A DNA stretch of 64,000 bases from a bacterium (GTDB lineage: Bacteria; Planctomycetota; UBA1135; UBA2386), in NCBI GenBank assembly GCA_030432695.1, contig JAUILN010000008.1, forward strand, positions 248,001 through 312,000, given 5' to 3'. The notes beneath the pieces were generated by a model. It made no database searches, was not told where the DNA came from, and saw only the letters and a list, made by a program, of their open reading frames with translations. A program made the position numbers and the translations under genes. Numbering within the stretch: the first letter of the stretch is position 1; every line of letters starts with the position of its first letter. Positions 1 to 8,598 of the stretch are shown piece after piece.

Positions 1-231
1 GGCATGGCCGAGCTGGTCGACGACGGCGTCGACGGCCTGCACGCACGCTCGGGCGACGTCGACGACTGGGAGCGGGTGCTGCGCCGCCTGCTCGACGAAC
101 CCGCACTGCTGCCGCGGCTCCGCGCCGGGATCCGGCCGGTGCGCACCGCCGACCAGCACGTGCAGGACCTGCTGGCGCTCTACCGCGACCTGCCGGAGTC
201 CGCACCCGACGCTTCCGACTTGGCCCGATGA
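1..231 (+). CDS. glycosyltransferase family 4, C-terminal end (partial)
   Basis: The 5' part lies outside the window; frame 1 is open from the first base to the stop at 229-231. The 76 visible residues begin G-M-A-E-L-V-D-D-G-V-D-G, which is the usual end of the donor-sugar site of GT-B fold (GT4) glycosyltransferases, followed by the closing helices. The protein probably transfers a sugar to a polysaccharide or lipid-linked acceptor in the cytoplasm. The next gene starts 24 bp downstream and is also a glycosyltransferase, so the pair probably belongs to a surface-polysaccharide locus extending to the left. Donor and acceptor cannot be read from this fragment. Confidence 0.75.
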   Translation, partial: GMAELVDDGVDGLHARSGDVDDWERVLRRLLDEPALLPRLRAGIRPVRTADQHVQDLLALYRDLPESAPDASDLAR

Positions 232-247
232 CCCACCTTCCTAGAGT
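220..247 (+). promoter_or_regulatory. possible promoter with the -10 box 8 nt before the start codon
   Basis: TTGGCC (220-225), a 16-nt spacer and TAGAGT (242-247) precede the ATG at 256 by 8 nt. There is no Shine-Dalgarno sequence in the gap. If TAGAGT is a -10 element, transcription would begin at or next to the start codon, giving a leaderless mRNA. The same TAGAGT spacing recurs before rlmL, tatC, feoA and the gene starting at 37277. Confidence 0.4.
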
Positions 248-255
248 GCCTGCCC

Positions 256-2481
256 ATGCGGATCTGCTTCGTCAGTCGTGAAGTCGCGGGGATCCGCGGC
301 GGCGGCATCGGCACCTACGTGTCGGAAGCCGCGAAGGCGCTGTCGGCCAGAGGCCACGAAGTCTGGCTGCTGATCGCCGACCCGGGTCCCGATCTGCGCC
401 CTGCACTGCAGAAGCTCGAGGGCTTCCACCGGATCGTCGAGATCCCGCAGGTCGACTGGTACGACGGCAGGAACGACCCGGACCGCGAGGAAGCGCAGAG
501 CCTCTACTTCGCCAATCCCCACTACGGCCATGCGCTGCTCGTGCACCGCAAGCTGCAGGAGCTGGACGTCCGCTTCGACTACGTCGAGTTCGCCGACTAC
601 GAGGCCGAAGGACTGGTCGCGATCCGCGAGCAGCGCTTCTTCCGCAGCTACGGCGACACGCTCCTCGGCCTGAAGATCCACTCCCCGATGTGGGAGTGCT
701 ACTTCTACGACGACCAGTGGCACCGGGCGACCGTCGAGACGCGGCATCAGTGCCTGCACGAGGAGGAACTGATCCGGCGCTGGCCGTACGTGACGGCGGC
801 GTCGGCCAACTACCGCGACGCCGTCTGCGAGCGACTCCGGGTCGACTCCGACCGGATCCCGGTGATCCACTACCCGATGTCGCCCGGCGCCTCGGACCTC
901 GCACCACCCGCGCCGCGCCGGCGCCTCGAGGACCTCCGCTTCCTCTACTTCGGCCGGATCGAGCCCCGCAAGGGCGTGCTGGAGCTGATCACTGCGTTCC
1001 GTCAGCTCCCCGGTCTGCAGCTAGACCTCGTCGGCGGCGACGCGGACACACCGCTCGGCGAAAGCCTGACCGAGTCGCTGCAGCGCGATCTGCCCGACCA
1101 CATCCGCCTGCATGGCGCCGTGCCGCGGCCGCAGATGCTTGAGCGGTTGCGCGAAGCCGACGTGGTGATCCTGCCGAGCAGGCTGGAGAACTGGCCCAAC
1201 ACCTGCATCGAGGCGATGACCGCCAACCGGGTGGTCGTCGGCAGCCGCCACGGCGGGATGGCGGAGATGATCGAACACGGCCGCTCCGGCTTCCTGGTCG
1301 ACGGTCGGGACCCGGCCGACATCGTCCGGGTGATCCGCGAAGATCTCGGCGGGGCCCTTGATCGCCTGGACGCGATCGGCCGTGCGGCCGGCGAGCGGAT
1401 CCGCGGTCTCTCCGACCCCGACCGGTTCGTCGACGAACTCGAGGCCTGGATCACCGCGCAGCGCGCCGACTGGCAGGCGGCCGGCGACCGGCCAGCGAAG
1501 ACGAGCGCCAGCCGGCTGGTGTCGGTCGTGGTGCCCTTCTATCGGGACCGCGACACGATCGACGAGACCATCGACTCGGCGATCGCCCAGGACCACCCCG
1601 ACCTCGAGATCTTGATCGTCGACGACGGCTCACCGCTGGAAGACGCCACCGAAATCCTGGCGCGCCAGGCGGCGAAGGACCCGCGAGTCCGCGTGATCCG
1701 CAAGCCGAACGGCGGGCTCGGCACCGCCCGCAACCGGGGCATCGCCGAGGCACGCGGCGAGTACCTGCTGTTCTGCGACGCCGACAACGTGCTGCGCCCG
1801 GAGTATGCGTCGACCGGCCTCCTGGTACTCGACCGCCATCCGGACCTGATGTTCGTGATCCCGTGGGCGCAGTTCTTCGAGGGCGACCGCCGCCGCCAGA
1901 AGCGCGGCATCTACAACGCGGTGCCGATCGACCGCGCGACCTCGCTGGTGCTCAATCGCTTCGGCGACGCCGGCTCGATGTTCCGGACCGCGTTGTTCCG
2001 CGACTACGGCATCGCCTACGACGAGGAACTCACCGGCATCGAGGACTGGTGCCTGTGGATCGACATCCACGCCCGAGGCCTCGAAGGCGCCCATCTGCCG
2101 CGCGTGCTCTACGACTACCGCGTACGCAGCGACTCGATGCTCTCGACCCAGAGCCTGCCGATCCTCACCGAACTCACCGGTCGGCTCATCGCGCGCCACT
2201 TCGACGCCCGGTCCGAGGCCGAGCGCGACGTGCTGATGTCGGTCAACGAGTACTGGGGACGGCACTTCGCGTGGCATCAGCAGACGCTGGCCGCGGGGAC
2301 CCGGGGCGTCGGCGACAAGGCCTCGCCGATGCCGATGTCGCTCGGGCCGCGCAAGCTCCGCCACGCGCTGGTCGACGAGCTGGCGCGCATCGCCCGTGGC
2401 ATCCCGGGAGCGACCCGCCTGGCGACCGGCTTCGCGCACTGGATCCTGCGTCGGACCGGACGGCCGGTGTCGCGCAGCTGA
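256..2481 (+). CDS. two-domain glycosyltransferase (GT4 + GT2 fusion)
   Basis: 741 residues with two catalytic modules. Residues 1-405 form a GT-B (GT4) enzyme: the N-terminal strand is followed by the glycine-rich loop G-G-G-I-G-T-Y, and an E-x7-E pair (E311 and E319 in L-E-N-W-P-N-T-C-I-E-A) marks the donor site. Residues from about 418 form a GT-A (GT2) enzyme opening with V-S-V-V-V-P-F-Y, with D-D-G near 456 and a C-D-A-D metal-binding DXD-type motif near 507. No signal peptide or membrane segment is visible, so it should be cytosolic. A fusion could add two sugars in succession to one acceptor of a surface polysaccharide. The ATG follows a TAGAGT box by 8 nt. Donors and acceptor are unknown. 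Confidence 0.88.
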   Translation: MRICFVSREVAGIRGGGIGTYVSEAAKALSARGHEVWLLIADPGPDLRPALQKLEGFHRIVEIPQVDWYDGRNDPDREEAQSLYFANPHYGHALLVHRKLQELDVRFDYVEFADYEAEGLVAIREQRFFRSYGDTLLGLKIHSPMWECYFYDDQWHRATVETRHQCLHEEELIRRWPYVTAASANYRDAVCERLRVDSDRIPVIHYPMSPGASDLAPPAPRRRLEDLRFLYFGRIEPRKGVLELITAFRQLPGLQLDLVGGDADTPLGESLTESLQRDLPDHIRLHGAVPRPQMLERLREADVVILPSRLENWPNTCIEAMTANRVVVGSRHGGMAEMIEHGRSGFLVDGRDPADIVRVIREDLGGALDRLDAIGRAAGERIRGLSDPDRFVDELEAWITAQRADWQAAGDRPAKTSASRLVSVVVPFYRDRDTIDETIDSAIAQDHPDLEILIVDDGSPLEDATEILARQAAKDPRVRVIRKPNGGLGTARNRGIAEARGEYLLFCDADNVLRPEYASTGLLVLDRHPDLMFVIPWAQFFEGDRRRQKRGIYNAVPIDRATSLVLNRFGDAGSMFRTALFRDYGIAYDEELTGIEDWCLWIDIHARGLEGAHLPRVLYDYRVRSDSMLSTQSLPILTELTGRLIARHFDARSEAERDVLMSVNEYWGRHFAWHQQTLAAGTRGVGDKASPMPMSLGPRKLRHALVDELARIARGIPGATRLATGFAHWILRRTGRPVSRS

Positions 2482-2535
2482 ACGGGCGCTCGGAGGGACG
2501 CGGAAGATACGAGCCCTACGCCCGCTGACTCCGGC

Positions 2536-4152
2536 TCACGATCCGCCGACGCCGACCTCGACCTTCGGGTCGGAAGCCTCGCTCTCCGCGAGCGCCGCGG
2601 GCTCGACCTGCTCCGCCGGCTTGCGCAGACCGAGCTTCTCCAGCAGCTTGGCGACGCCGAGCCTCTGCAGCATGATCTGCAGGAACGACTCCATCTTCGA
2701 AGTCTCCCGTCCGCGGAACACGTTCCAGAGGATGCGGAACGGCCGGCCGGGGTTGTGCAGGAAGCTGGTGATGTAGAAGGTGCGGACGATGCGGTACTTC
2801 CACTTCGTCATCTCGTCCGCGGTCATGTGCGGGTTGTAGTTCCTGTCCTCGGACATGAACTTGTTGTGCACGTAGATCGGCAGCTTCAGGAAGTCGTCGG
2901 TCAGTGAGACCTTGCCGTCCTTCTCGAGTTCGCGGTAGATCTCGGTGTTCGGCAGCGGGAAGAAGAAGCCCGCGGAGACGTCGTCGACCCCCACCTTGGC
3001 GAGGTTCTTGACCATCTTCCGCGTTGCCTCCATGTCCTCCGGCTCGTCGGTCGGGTAGCCGAGGACCAGGAAGATGCCGACGTTGAGGCCGTTGCGCACC
3101 GCGGCCTTGGCGGCGCGGAACAGCTTCTCGTCGGTCAGCATCTTCTTCATGTGCTTGCGCGTCCGCTCGGAGCCCGACTCGGGCGCCAGGTTGAGCGAAC
3201 GGCAGCCGGACTCGACGAGCAGGCGCGCGACCTCGTCGTCGATGATCTCCGAGCGGGTGCCGGCGGGGAGCTGCCAGTTGATCTTCAGCCCGCGCCGCTT
3301 GATCTCCTGACAGAACTTCACGACCCAGTCGCGCTTGAGGATCGCGGTGAGGTCCTGGAACGGGAAGTTGGTGGCACCGTACCTCTCGTGGTAGCTCTGG
3401 ATCTCCTCGATCACGTCCTCGGGCTCGCGCGCATACCAGCGCGTGGTCCACATGCCCGGGCTCGAGCAGTAGGTGCACTGGTAGGGACAGCCGCGCGTGG
3501 CGAGGATCGGCACCGTGCGGCCGTAGTGGATGCCGGTGACGAACTTGTTCGAGTCGTAGCCGACGACGTCGAAGAGGTCCCAGGCCGGACGCGGGATCTC
3601 GTCGATGTTGCGGATCCGATCGCGGCGCGGGTTCTTGACGACCTGACCCTGGGCATCGCGGTAGGCGACGCCTGGGATCACGGTGATGTCCAGGCCGATC
3701 TCCAGTGCCCGGAACAGCGCGATCGCGGTCTCCTCGCCCTCACCCTGGACGATGTAGTCGATCGGCGCCTGGGCCATCGACAGGTCGGTCACCGCGGTGA
3801 AGTGCTCACCTCCGCCGATGATCGGCTTGTCCGGGAAGCGCTCCTTCAGCTTGTGGAGCAGCTCGCGGACGATCGGCCACGCGTAGCTCCACATCAGGGT
3901 GATCCCGATGGCGTCGGTGTCCTCGTCGATCCGCGCCACCACCTGGTCGGTCGTCAGACCGGTCCGGGAGATGTCGCCGTCGACCTCGTGCTGGTCGGGT
4001 GCTTCGACCAGCGCGTCGACGATCGACACGGCGTGCCCGTCCTGCCGGAGAACCGCGGCAATGTAGGCGAGCCCCAGCGGCAGACTGGGCCGCAGAGCGG
4101 TCAGCCCGTTGTCGTTGACGTAGACCGGAGGGTGAACGAGCTGGATCTTCAT
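2536..4152 (-). CDS. B12-binding-domain radical SAM protein
   Basis: 538 residues. The N-terminal ~170 residues resemble a cobalamin-binding Rossmann domain (start M-K-I-Q-L-V-H-P-P, then a G-G-E-H loop). The radical SAM core carries C-x3-C-x2-C at C222, C226 and C229 (R-G-C-P-Y-Q-C-T-Y-C) for the [4Fe-4S] cluster that cleaves S-adenosylmethionine. This is the architecture of the large BchE/P-methylase-like family, whose members methylate or rearrange diverse substrates. The ATG gives the expected N-terminal strand. It is convergent with the upstream glycosyltransferase and separated from the peptidase by 300 bp, so it looks monocistronic. The substrate cannot be inferred from context; lipid, hopanoid or secondary-metabolite modification are all possible. 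Confidence 0.85.
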   Translation of the reverse strand: MKIQLVHPPVYVNDNGLTALRPSLPLGLAYIAAVLRQDGHAVSIVDALVEAPDQHEVDGDISRTGLTTDQVVARIDEDTDAIGITLMWSYAWPIVRELLHKLKERFPDKPIIGGGEHFTAVTDLSMAQAPIDYIVQGEGEETAIALFRALEIGLDITVIPGVAYRDAQGQVVKNPRRDRIRNIDEIPRPAWDLFDVVGYDSNKFVTGIHYGRTVPILATRGCPYQCTYCSSPGMWTTRWYAREPEDVIEEIQSYHERYGATNFPFQDLTAILKRDWVVKFCQEIKRRGLKINWQLPAGTRSEIIDDEVARLLVESGCRSLNLAPESGSERTRKHMKKMLTDEKLFRAAKAAVRNGLNVGIFLVLGYPTDEPEDMEATRKMVKNLAKVGVDDVSAGFFFPLPNTEIYRELEKDGKVSLTDDFLKLPIYVHNKFMSEDRNYNPHMTADEMTKWKYRIVRTFYITSFLHNPGRPFRILWNVFRGRETSKMESFLQIMLQRLGVAKLLEKLGLRKPAEQVEPAALAESEASDPKVEVGVGGS

Positions 4153-4455
4153 CGGTCGCGCTGCCGAGCCCGAGGTGCGCCAGGGAGTCTAACACGGACG
4201 GTGTGCGGAGGATGAAGAACTCCACCTTCGCAAACCTTTGAGGATTCCGAGTTTGGGCCACCAGCGAACCTCTGCACCCGAATCGTCGGGAGGCAACGGT
4301 CCACAGGCGGGAGCAAGAGCGCCCCAAACTAGTGCTCTATCCTCGATCGGAAAAGGGGCCCTGGCTCACTGGACCCGCCTTTCTCCTCGGCGATGCGGCC
4401 GCGCCGGTTGAGCCCCCGTCCCCGGGATCACCCACCGCGGGGCCGGCGCCGGCCG
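4153..4455. other. intergenic region, no gene seen
   Basis: About 300 bp between the starts of the radical SAM gene and the stop of the M28 peptidase, both on the minus strand. It is visibly richer in A and T than its surroundings, especially 4200-4360, as expected for a promoter region. On the minus strand a TAGACT box lies near 4182-4187, but I see no convincing -35 partner. No RNA gene or open frame with family resemblance was found. Confidence 0.4.
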
Positions 4456-6168
4456 TCAGCGGCCGGCCGGCAAGACCACCTGCTCGTCGCCGCGCGACAC
4501 GGTGAGCGTCGCCTCCTCGTCGCCCGAGCTGCGCCGCAGTCCGGCGCGCAGGTCGACCAACCGACCGATCTCGTTGCCGCGGATCGACACGAAGCGGTCG
4601 CCGGGCTTCAGACCCATCTTCGCGCCCCAGCCGTCGGCCTTCACCTCCTCGACGGTGAGGTCGCCGCGGCCACCGAGGCTCACGCCGAGCATGCCCTCGA
4701 CGATCGGCTTGAGGTCGTTGCCCTGCGAGCGGTTGACCCCATCGCGCGGCAGCTTCTCCGGGAGGTTGGCGACGCCGAGCGCCATCAGGGCCACGACCGT
4801 CGAGGTGTGGCGCATGTACTCGGGGATCGCCACGTCGTAGGTGTCCCACTGGGTGTGCCAGGTGTGGCGGAAGTAGTCGCTCCGACCGGTGAGACCCCAG
4901 GAGAAGGCCGGCACGCCGACGCCGACGAACGACGCGTGGTCGCTACCACCGCGCGCGCTCAACTGCGCGACACCGCGCAGCTCGAACACCTCGCCGTCGA
5001 AGTCCGGATCGGGCGCCTGCAGCGCGAAGATCGGCTCGATCACCGACTCGACCATCGGATAGGCCGCCTCGTTGACGCTCAGGGTGTGCGCCCAGTTGGT
5101 GCCGGTGTCGTGGTTGAACACCGCCGAGACGCGATCCATGTCGGTACGGTTGATCACCGTGTGACGCCGCGAGCCGAGCAGGCCCTGCTCCTCGCCGCCC
5201 CACAGCGCGAAGCGGATGGTCCGCCGCGGCTTCGCACCGACCGCCGCCAGGATCCGCGCCGCCTCCATCGTCGAGGCCGTGCCGGTGCCGTTGTCGGTCG
5301 TGCCGGTCGCCTGGTGCCAGGAGTCGAGATGCCCGCAGACGTAGACGTATTCGTCGGGGAACTCGGTGCCGGGGATCTCGGCGATGACGTTGTGGAGGTC
5401 GATCGGCTCCTTGCGCCAGCGATTGCGGATGTCGAACTCGGCGACCACTTCGCGACCGGCGTCGAGCCACTCCTCGATCCGGTTGGCCTGGTCGTAGCGG
5501 ACCATGATCCGCGGCGGAGTGTCGGCGATGTCGTCGCTGCGCGGCTGTGAGCCGAACACCCGCATCCGGTTCGGGTACTCGTTGTCGCCACGCGAGGAGT
5601 ACAGGAAGCCGTTGGCCTTGCCCTGGGTCGCCTCGAGCAGCTGGTCGAGGAAGCCCTCGCGCCGCGACGGCAGCTGGCCGAACAGCCACGCGCCTTCGAC
5701 TCCGTCACCCAGGGCCTGCAGCTCCTCGACGTTCTGGGGCATCTTGCGGATCGGTCCGCGGACGTTGCCGAGCGTGCCGTTGGTCCACGCCTCGGTCGCC
5801 ACCTGCAGTTCGAGCGGCTCCGGCGCCACCACCCGACCCTGCCACTGCTCGCGGTTCCAGACCACCGGCCAGGTGTCCCAGTGCTCGAGTTCGACGTGCG
5901 GGATCCCGAAGCCCTCGAACTTCGCCTTCGCCCAGTTGCAGGCGTACGTGAAGTTGTCCGAACCGGTGAGCCGGTGGCCGACCTCACCGGTCAGGCCCGC
6001 AAGGATCTCCATGACCCGGCTGTTCTCGGTGCCCTCCTTGCGGATCCGGGCCGCGAGTTCGGGATCGACCTGGGCGCGGAGTCCCGAGGTGGCGGCGAGC
6101 AGGAGGGCCGGGAGTACGGGGACGGCGGCGGACAGCGCACGCCGCAGGAGGGACCGATCGGACTGCAT
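4456..6168 (-). CDS. secreted M28 family zinc peptidase with C-terminal PDZ domain
   Basis: 570 residues from the ATG at 6168, chosen because a signal peptide follows at once (ends S-G-L-R-A-Q) and GGAG precedes it; the frame stays open further upstream but without family resemblance. M28 motifs are present: G-H-L-D-S-W (H280, D282), D292 in T-T-D-N-G-T-G, the catalytic G-G-E-E pair (E326/E327), D354 in F-N-H-D-T-G, and histidines in G-G-S-D-H and H-T-W-H-T, one of which is the last zinc ligand. Residues from about 490 form a PDZ-like domain containing G-L-K-P-G-D-R-F. It is probably an extracytoplasmic aminopeptidase or carboxypeptidase that degrades peptides. The divergent neighbour is another peptidase, 115 bp away. 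Confidence 0.88.
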   Translation of the reverse strand: MQSDRSLLRRALSAAVPVLPALLLAATSGLRAQVDPELAARIRKEGTENSRVMEILAGLTGEVGHRLTGSDNFTYACNWAKAKFEGFGIPHVELEHWDTWPVVWNREQWQGRVVAPEPLELQVATEAWTNGTLGNVRGPIRKMPQNVEELQALGDGVEGAWLFGQLPSRREGFLDQLLEATQGKANGFLYSSRGDNEYPNRMRVFGSQPRSDDIADTPPRIMVRYDQANRIEEWLDAGREVVAEFDIRNRWRKEPIDLHNVIAEIPGTEFPDEYVYVCGHLDSWHQATGTTDNGTGTASTMEAARILAAVGAKPRRTIRFALWGGEEQGLLGSRRHTVINRTDMDRVSAVFNHDTGTNWAHTLSVNEAAYPMVESVIEPIFALQAPDPDFDGEVFELRGVAQLSARGGSDHASFVGVGVPAFSWGLTGRSDYFRHTWHTQWDTYDVAIPEYMRHTSTVVALMALGVANLPEKLPRDGVNRSQGNDLKPIVEGMLGVSLGGRGDLTVEEVKADGWGAKMGLKPGDRFVSIRGNEIGRLVDLRAGLRRSSGDEEATLTVSRGDEQVVLPAGR

Positions 6169-6283
6169 GGAGTTCTCCAGGAGACGGGAGGGGCCCCTGG
6201 TTACGCGAACCGGATCCACGATGCGAGCGGCTCCTGCGGTCGTCGACTGGACGACGGCGGCGCGAACGGTGAGCCTGTGTGCC

Positions 6284-7450
6284 ATGCGACAGCCCCTGCG
6301 GTCTCGAGTCCCCTGGCGGCGCGTGGCGACCGCCCTGGTCGGCGTCGCTCTGGCCGTGCCCGGCGGTGCCCAGGACGGCCCCCCGCCGGAGCGAGCGCGC
6401 CCCGGCGCGCTCGGGGTTCGCATCGGCCGACTGGAGCCCGGGCCCCACGATGCGATCACCGACGTCTCCGGCGTCCGGGTCGGCCACGCCACCCTCTGGG
6501 AAGGCTCCGACCTCCGCACCGGAGTCACGGTGGTCCTCCCCCACGACGGCGACCCGTTCGACCTGCGCGTGCCGGCCGCGGTGGTGGTGCAGAACGGCTT
6601 CGGCAAGCTGGCCGGGTCGACCCAGGTCGAGGAACTCGGCGAACTGGAATCGCCGGTCGCATTGACGTCGACGCTGTCGGTGGGGCGGGTCGTCGACGCA
6701 CTGGTGGCGTGGACGCTCGAGCAGCCGGGTCACGAGCGGGTCCGCTCGGTCAACGCGGTGGTCGGCGAGACCAATGACGGCTGGCTCAGCGCGATCGAAC
6801 GGCGGCCGGTCGGCGCCGAGCTGGTGGCGCGCGCACTCGAGGATGCGTCCGGCGAGCCGCCCGCAGGCGGAGTCGTGGGAGCAGGCACCGGCACGCGCTG
6901 CCTGGGCTACAAGGGCGGGATCGGCACGGCATCGCGCAAGGCCGGCGCGTGGACCGTCGGCGTGCTGGTGCAGACCAACTTCGGCGGTTCACTCGTCGTC
7001 GACGGCGTGGCGGTCGGAGCGGAGTTGCGCACCCGCAGCGGCGAGCGCCGCGAGGATCCTCCCCCCGAACACGGCTCGTGCATGATCGTGGTCGCGACCG
7101 ACGCGCCGTTGTGCGCCCGCAACCTGCGCCGCCTCGCGCTGCGCTCGTTCGCCGGCATGGCCCGGACCGGCGCCAGTTTCTCGAACGGCAGCGGCGACTA
7201 CGCGATCGCCTTCAGCAACGCGGCGGAGCTGCGCCGGCCGGCGACGTCCGACGCGGAGACGGTCGGCGGGGCCGTGCTACGCAACGACGCGATGAGCCCG
7301 CTGTTCGTCGCGGTCGCCGAGGCGACCGAGGCGGCCATCGTCGACGCGCTGTTCCGCGCCGACAGGGTGGTCGGACGCGACGGCCGCACCGCGCCCGGCC
7401 TGCCGGTCGAAGCCACGCTGGAGATCCTCCGAACCGCGAAACGGAACTGA
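6284..7450 (+). CDS. P1/S58 family peptidase (DmpA-like aminopeptidase), probably exported
   Basis: 388 residues. The N terminus (residues 1-29) is a short basic stretch, a hydrophobic segment and A-Q, which resembles a signal peptide, unusual for a family often found in the cytoplasm. The body matches DmpA-type self-cleaving N-terminal nucleophile hydrolases: I-T-D-V-S-G-V-R-V-G-H near the start, N-A-V-V-G-E-T-N-D-G in the middle, and G264-S265 before C-M-I-V-V-A-T-D-A-P-L. In DmpA the chain is cut at the equivalent Gly-Ser bond and the serine becomes the nucleophile. N-G-S-G-D-Y follows near 305. The ATG at 6284 was chosen because the signal-like segment begins there. It is divergent from an M28 peptidase, so the pair may share a promoter region and a peptide-scavenging role. 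Confidence 0.87.
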   Translation: MRQPLRSRVPWRRVATALVGVALAVPGGAQDGPPPERARPGALGVRIGRLEPGPHDAITDVSGVRVGHATLWEGSDLRTGVTVVLPHDGDPFDLRVPAAVVVQNGFGKLAGSTQVEELGELESPVALTSTLSVGRVVDALVAWTLEQPGHERVRSVNAVVGETNDGWLSAIERRPVGAELVARALEDASGEPPAGGVVGAGTGTRCLGYKGGIGTASRKAGAWTVGVLVQTNFGGSLVVDGVAVGAELRTRSGERREDPPPEHGSCMIVVATDAPLCARNLRRLALRSFAGMARTGASFSNGSGDYAIAFSNAAELRRPATSDAETVGGAVLRNDAMSPLFVAVAEATEAAIVDALFRADRVVGRDGRTAPGLPVEATLEILRTAKRN

Positions 7451-7523
7451 TGCCGCAGAGTTCGCCGGCTCCCGATTTCGAGAACCAGCTCCACGGCCCG
7501 AACACCCAACCGAGCCCACCGCC

Positions 7524-8564
7524 ATGAACCCACTGCTCCGCCTGGGAACTCCCCTCCTGACGGTCTTCGCACCGGTGCTCACCGCGCAGACCGAGGCCCC
7601 GACACGGCAGCCCGACCCGCGGCTCTTCCTGCCCCTGCAATACACCGGGACCGGCATGGCCGACCTCGAAGCCATGCGCGAGGCCGGGATCGTCGACCTG
7701 GCACTGCGCTCCCCCGCCGCACTGTTGCTCGGCAAGTTCGAGGACGAGTTCGGCTTCGCCATGGAGGAACTCGACCGGATCCGCTTCGGAGTTCGCGACC
7801 TGCGCGATCCCGAGCTGTCCTGGCACGAGCGACGCAGCGACTGCTGGATCCTCCAAGGAACCGAAGAGGTCTGCGTCGCCGCTCTGGCCGACGCCGAGGA
7901 AGACGAGCCGACGCTCGGAACCCTGGCCGAGCGGCCGTCCTACGAAGCCGACGCCTACCACTCGTGGGTCGAGGTCGCCACCGGCACCGTGGTCTACACC
8001 GGGACCGAGTGGGCGAAGCAGGTGCTCCGTGGCGAGACCAAGGGCGGCGTGCCCTCCGACGAGCTGATGGAACTCGTCGCCTGGCCGGGCCGCCCTCTGC
8101 TGGCCATGGCGGGCACCGCACCGCCGCGCGACGAACTCCTGCGGGTGGGCATGGATCCGGTCCCGCGAGACTGGCTGACCGAGGACGACGTGCCGACCGC
8201 GCTGCGCTTCCGGATGGACCAGGAGGAGGAGAACCTGGTGCTCGCCGCCATGGTCCGCTTCGAGACCGGGGATGCCGGCCCGGCACGGTTCGAGTCGAAA
8301 CTCGAGGAGTGGTTCGAGGAGATTCGCGGCGACCGGCGGCTGCGGGCGATGGGGATCGATCTCGCCAGTGTGTCCACGGACACCGAAGGGCGCGACCTGA
8401 GCTTCCGCATCGACCTCGGCGCCAAGGGCCAGGCGGTCCTGGCGCTGGCGCAGTTCGCGCTGCTCTCGACGCGCAACATGTCCTCGTCTCCGCAGGCCGA
8501 GGTGATCGTCGAGCCCGCGCCCGCGCCGGAGACGAAGCCGGCAGGGGACGGCAAGAAGGACTGA
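7524..8564 (+). CDS. secreted protein of unknown function
   Basis: 346 residues with a likely signal peptide (hydrophobic run ending V-L-T-A-Q). I do not recognise the family. The mature part is acidic, mixes helix and strand, and ends in a Pro/Ala/Lys-rich low-complexity tail. It begins 73 bp after the P1 peptidase gene on the same strand, so co-transcription is possible. No catalytic motif or lipobox is visible. The shape (an N-terminal domain followed by a repeat-like second domain with E-E-W-F-E-E-I) recalls DUF-type planctomycete exported proteins, but this is not a firm assignment. Confidence 0.7.
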   Translation: MNPLLRLGTPLLTVFAPVLTAQTEAPTRQPDPRLFLPLQYTGTGMADLEAMREAGIVDLALRSPAALLLGKFEDEFGFAMEELDRIRFGVRDLRDPELSWHERRSDCWILQGTEEVCVAALADAEEDEPTLGTLAERPSYEADAYHSWVEVATGTVVYTGTEWAKQVLRGETKGGVPSDELMELVAWPGRPLLAMAGTAPPRDELLRVGMDPVPRDWLTEDDVPTALRFRMDQEEENLVLAAMVRFETGDAGPARFESKLEEWFEEIRGDRRLRAMGIDLASVSTDTEGRDLSFRIDLGAKGQAVLALAQFALLSTRNMSSSPQAEVIVEPAPAPETKPAGDGKKD

Positions 8565-8598
8565 CCCGCGATCGCACCGGCAGCCTCACCTCGGAGGG

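Noticed and set aside
2482..2535. Weak hairpin between convergent genes as terminator
   Set aside because: Only a 5-bp stem and no T tract; not distinguishable from chance at this GC content.
3151..4215. 354-codon plus-strand frame opposite the radical SAM gene
   Set aside because: High GC opens long antisense frames. The residue pattern is Arg/Val/Asp-rich without family features, while the minus-strand frame has all radical SAM motifs.
6169..6606. N-terminal extension of the M28 peptidase (146 residues)
   Set aside because: It would overlap the P1 peptidase gene and lacks family resemblance; the ATG at 6168 has a signal peptide and a ribosome-binding site.
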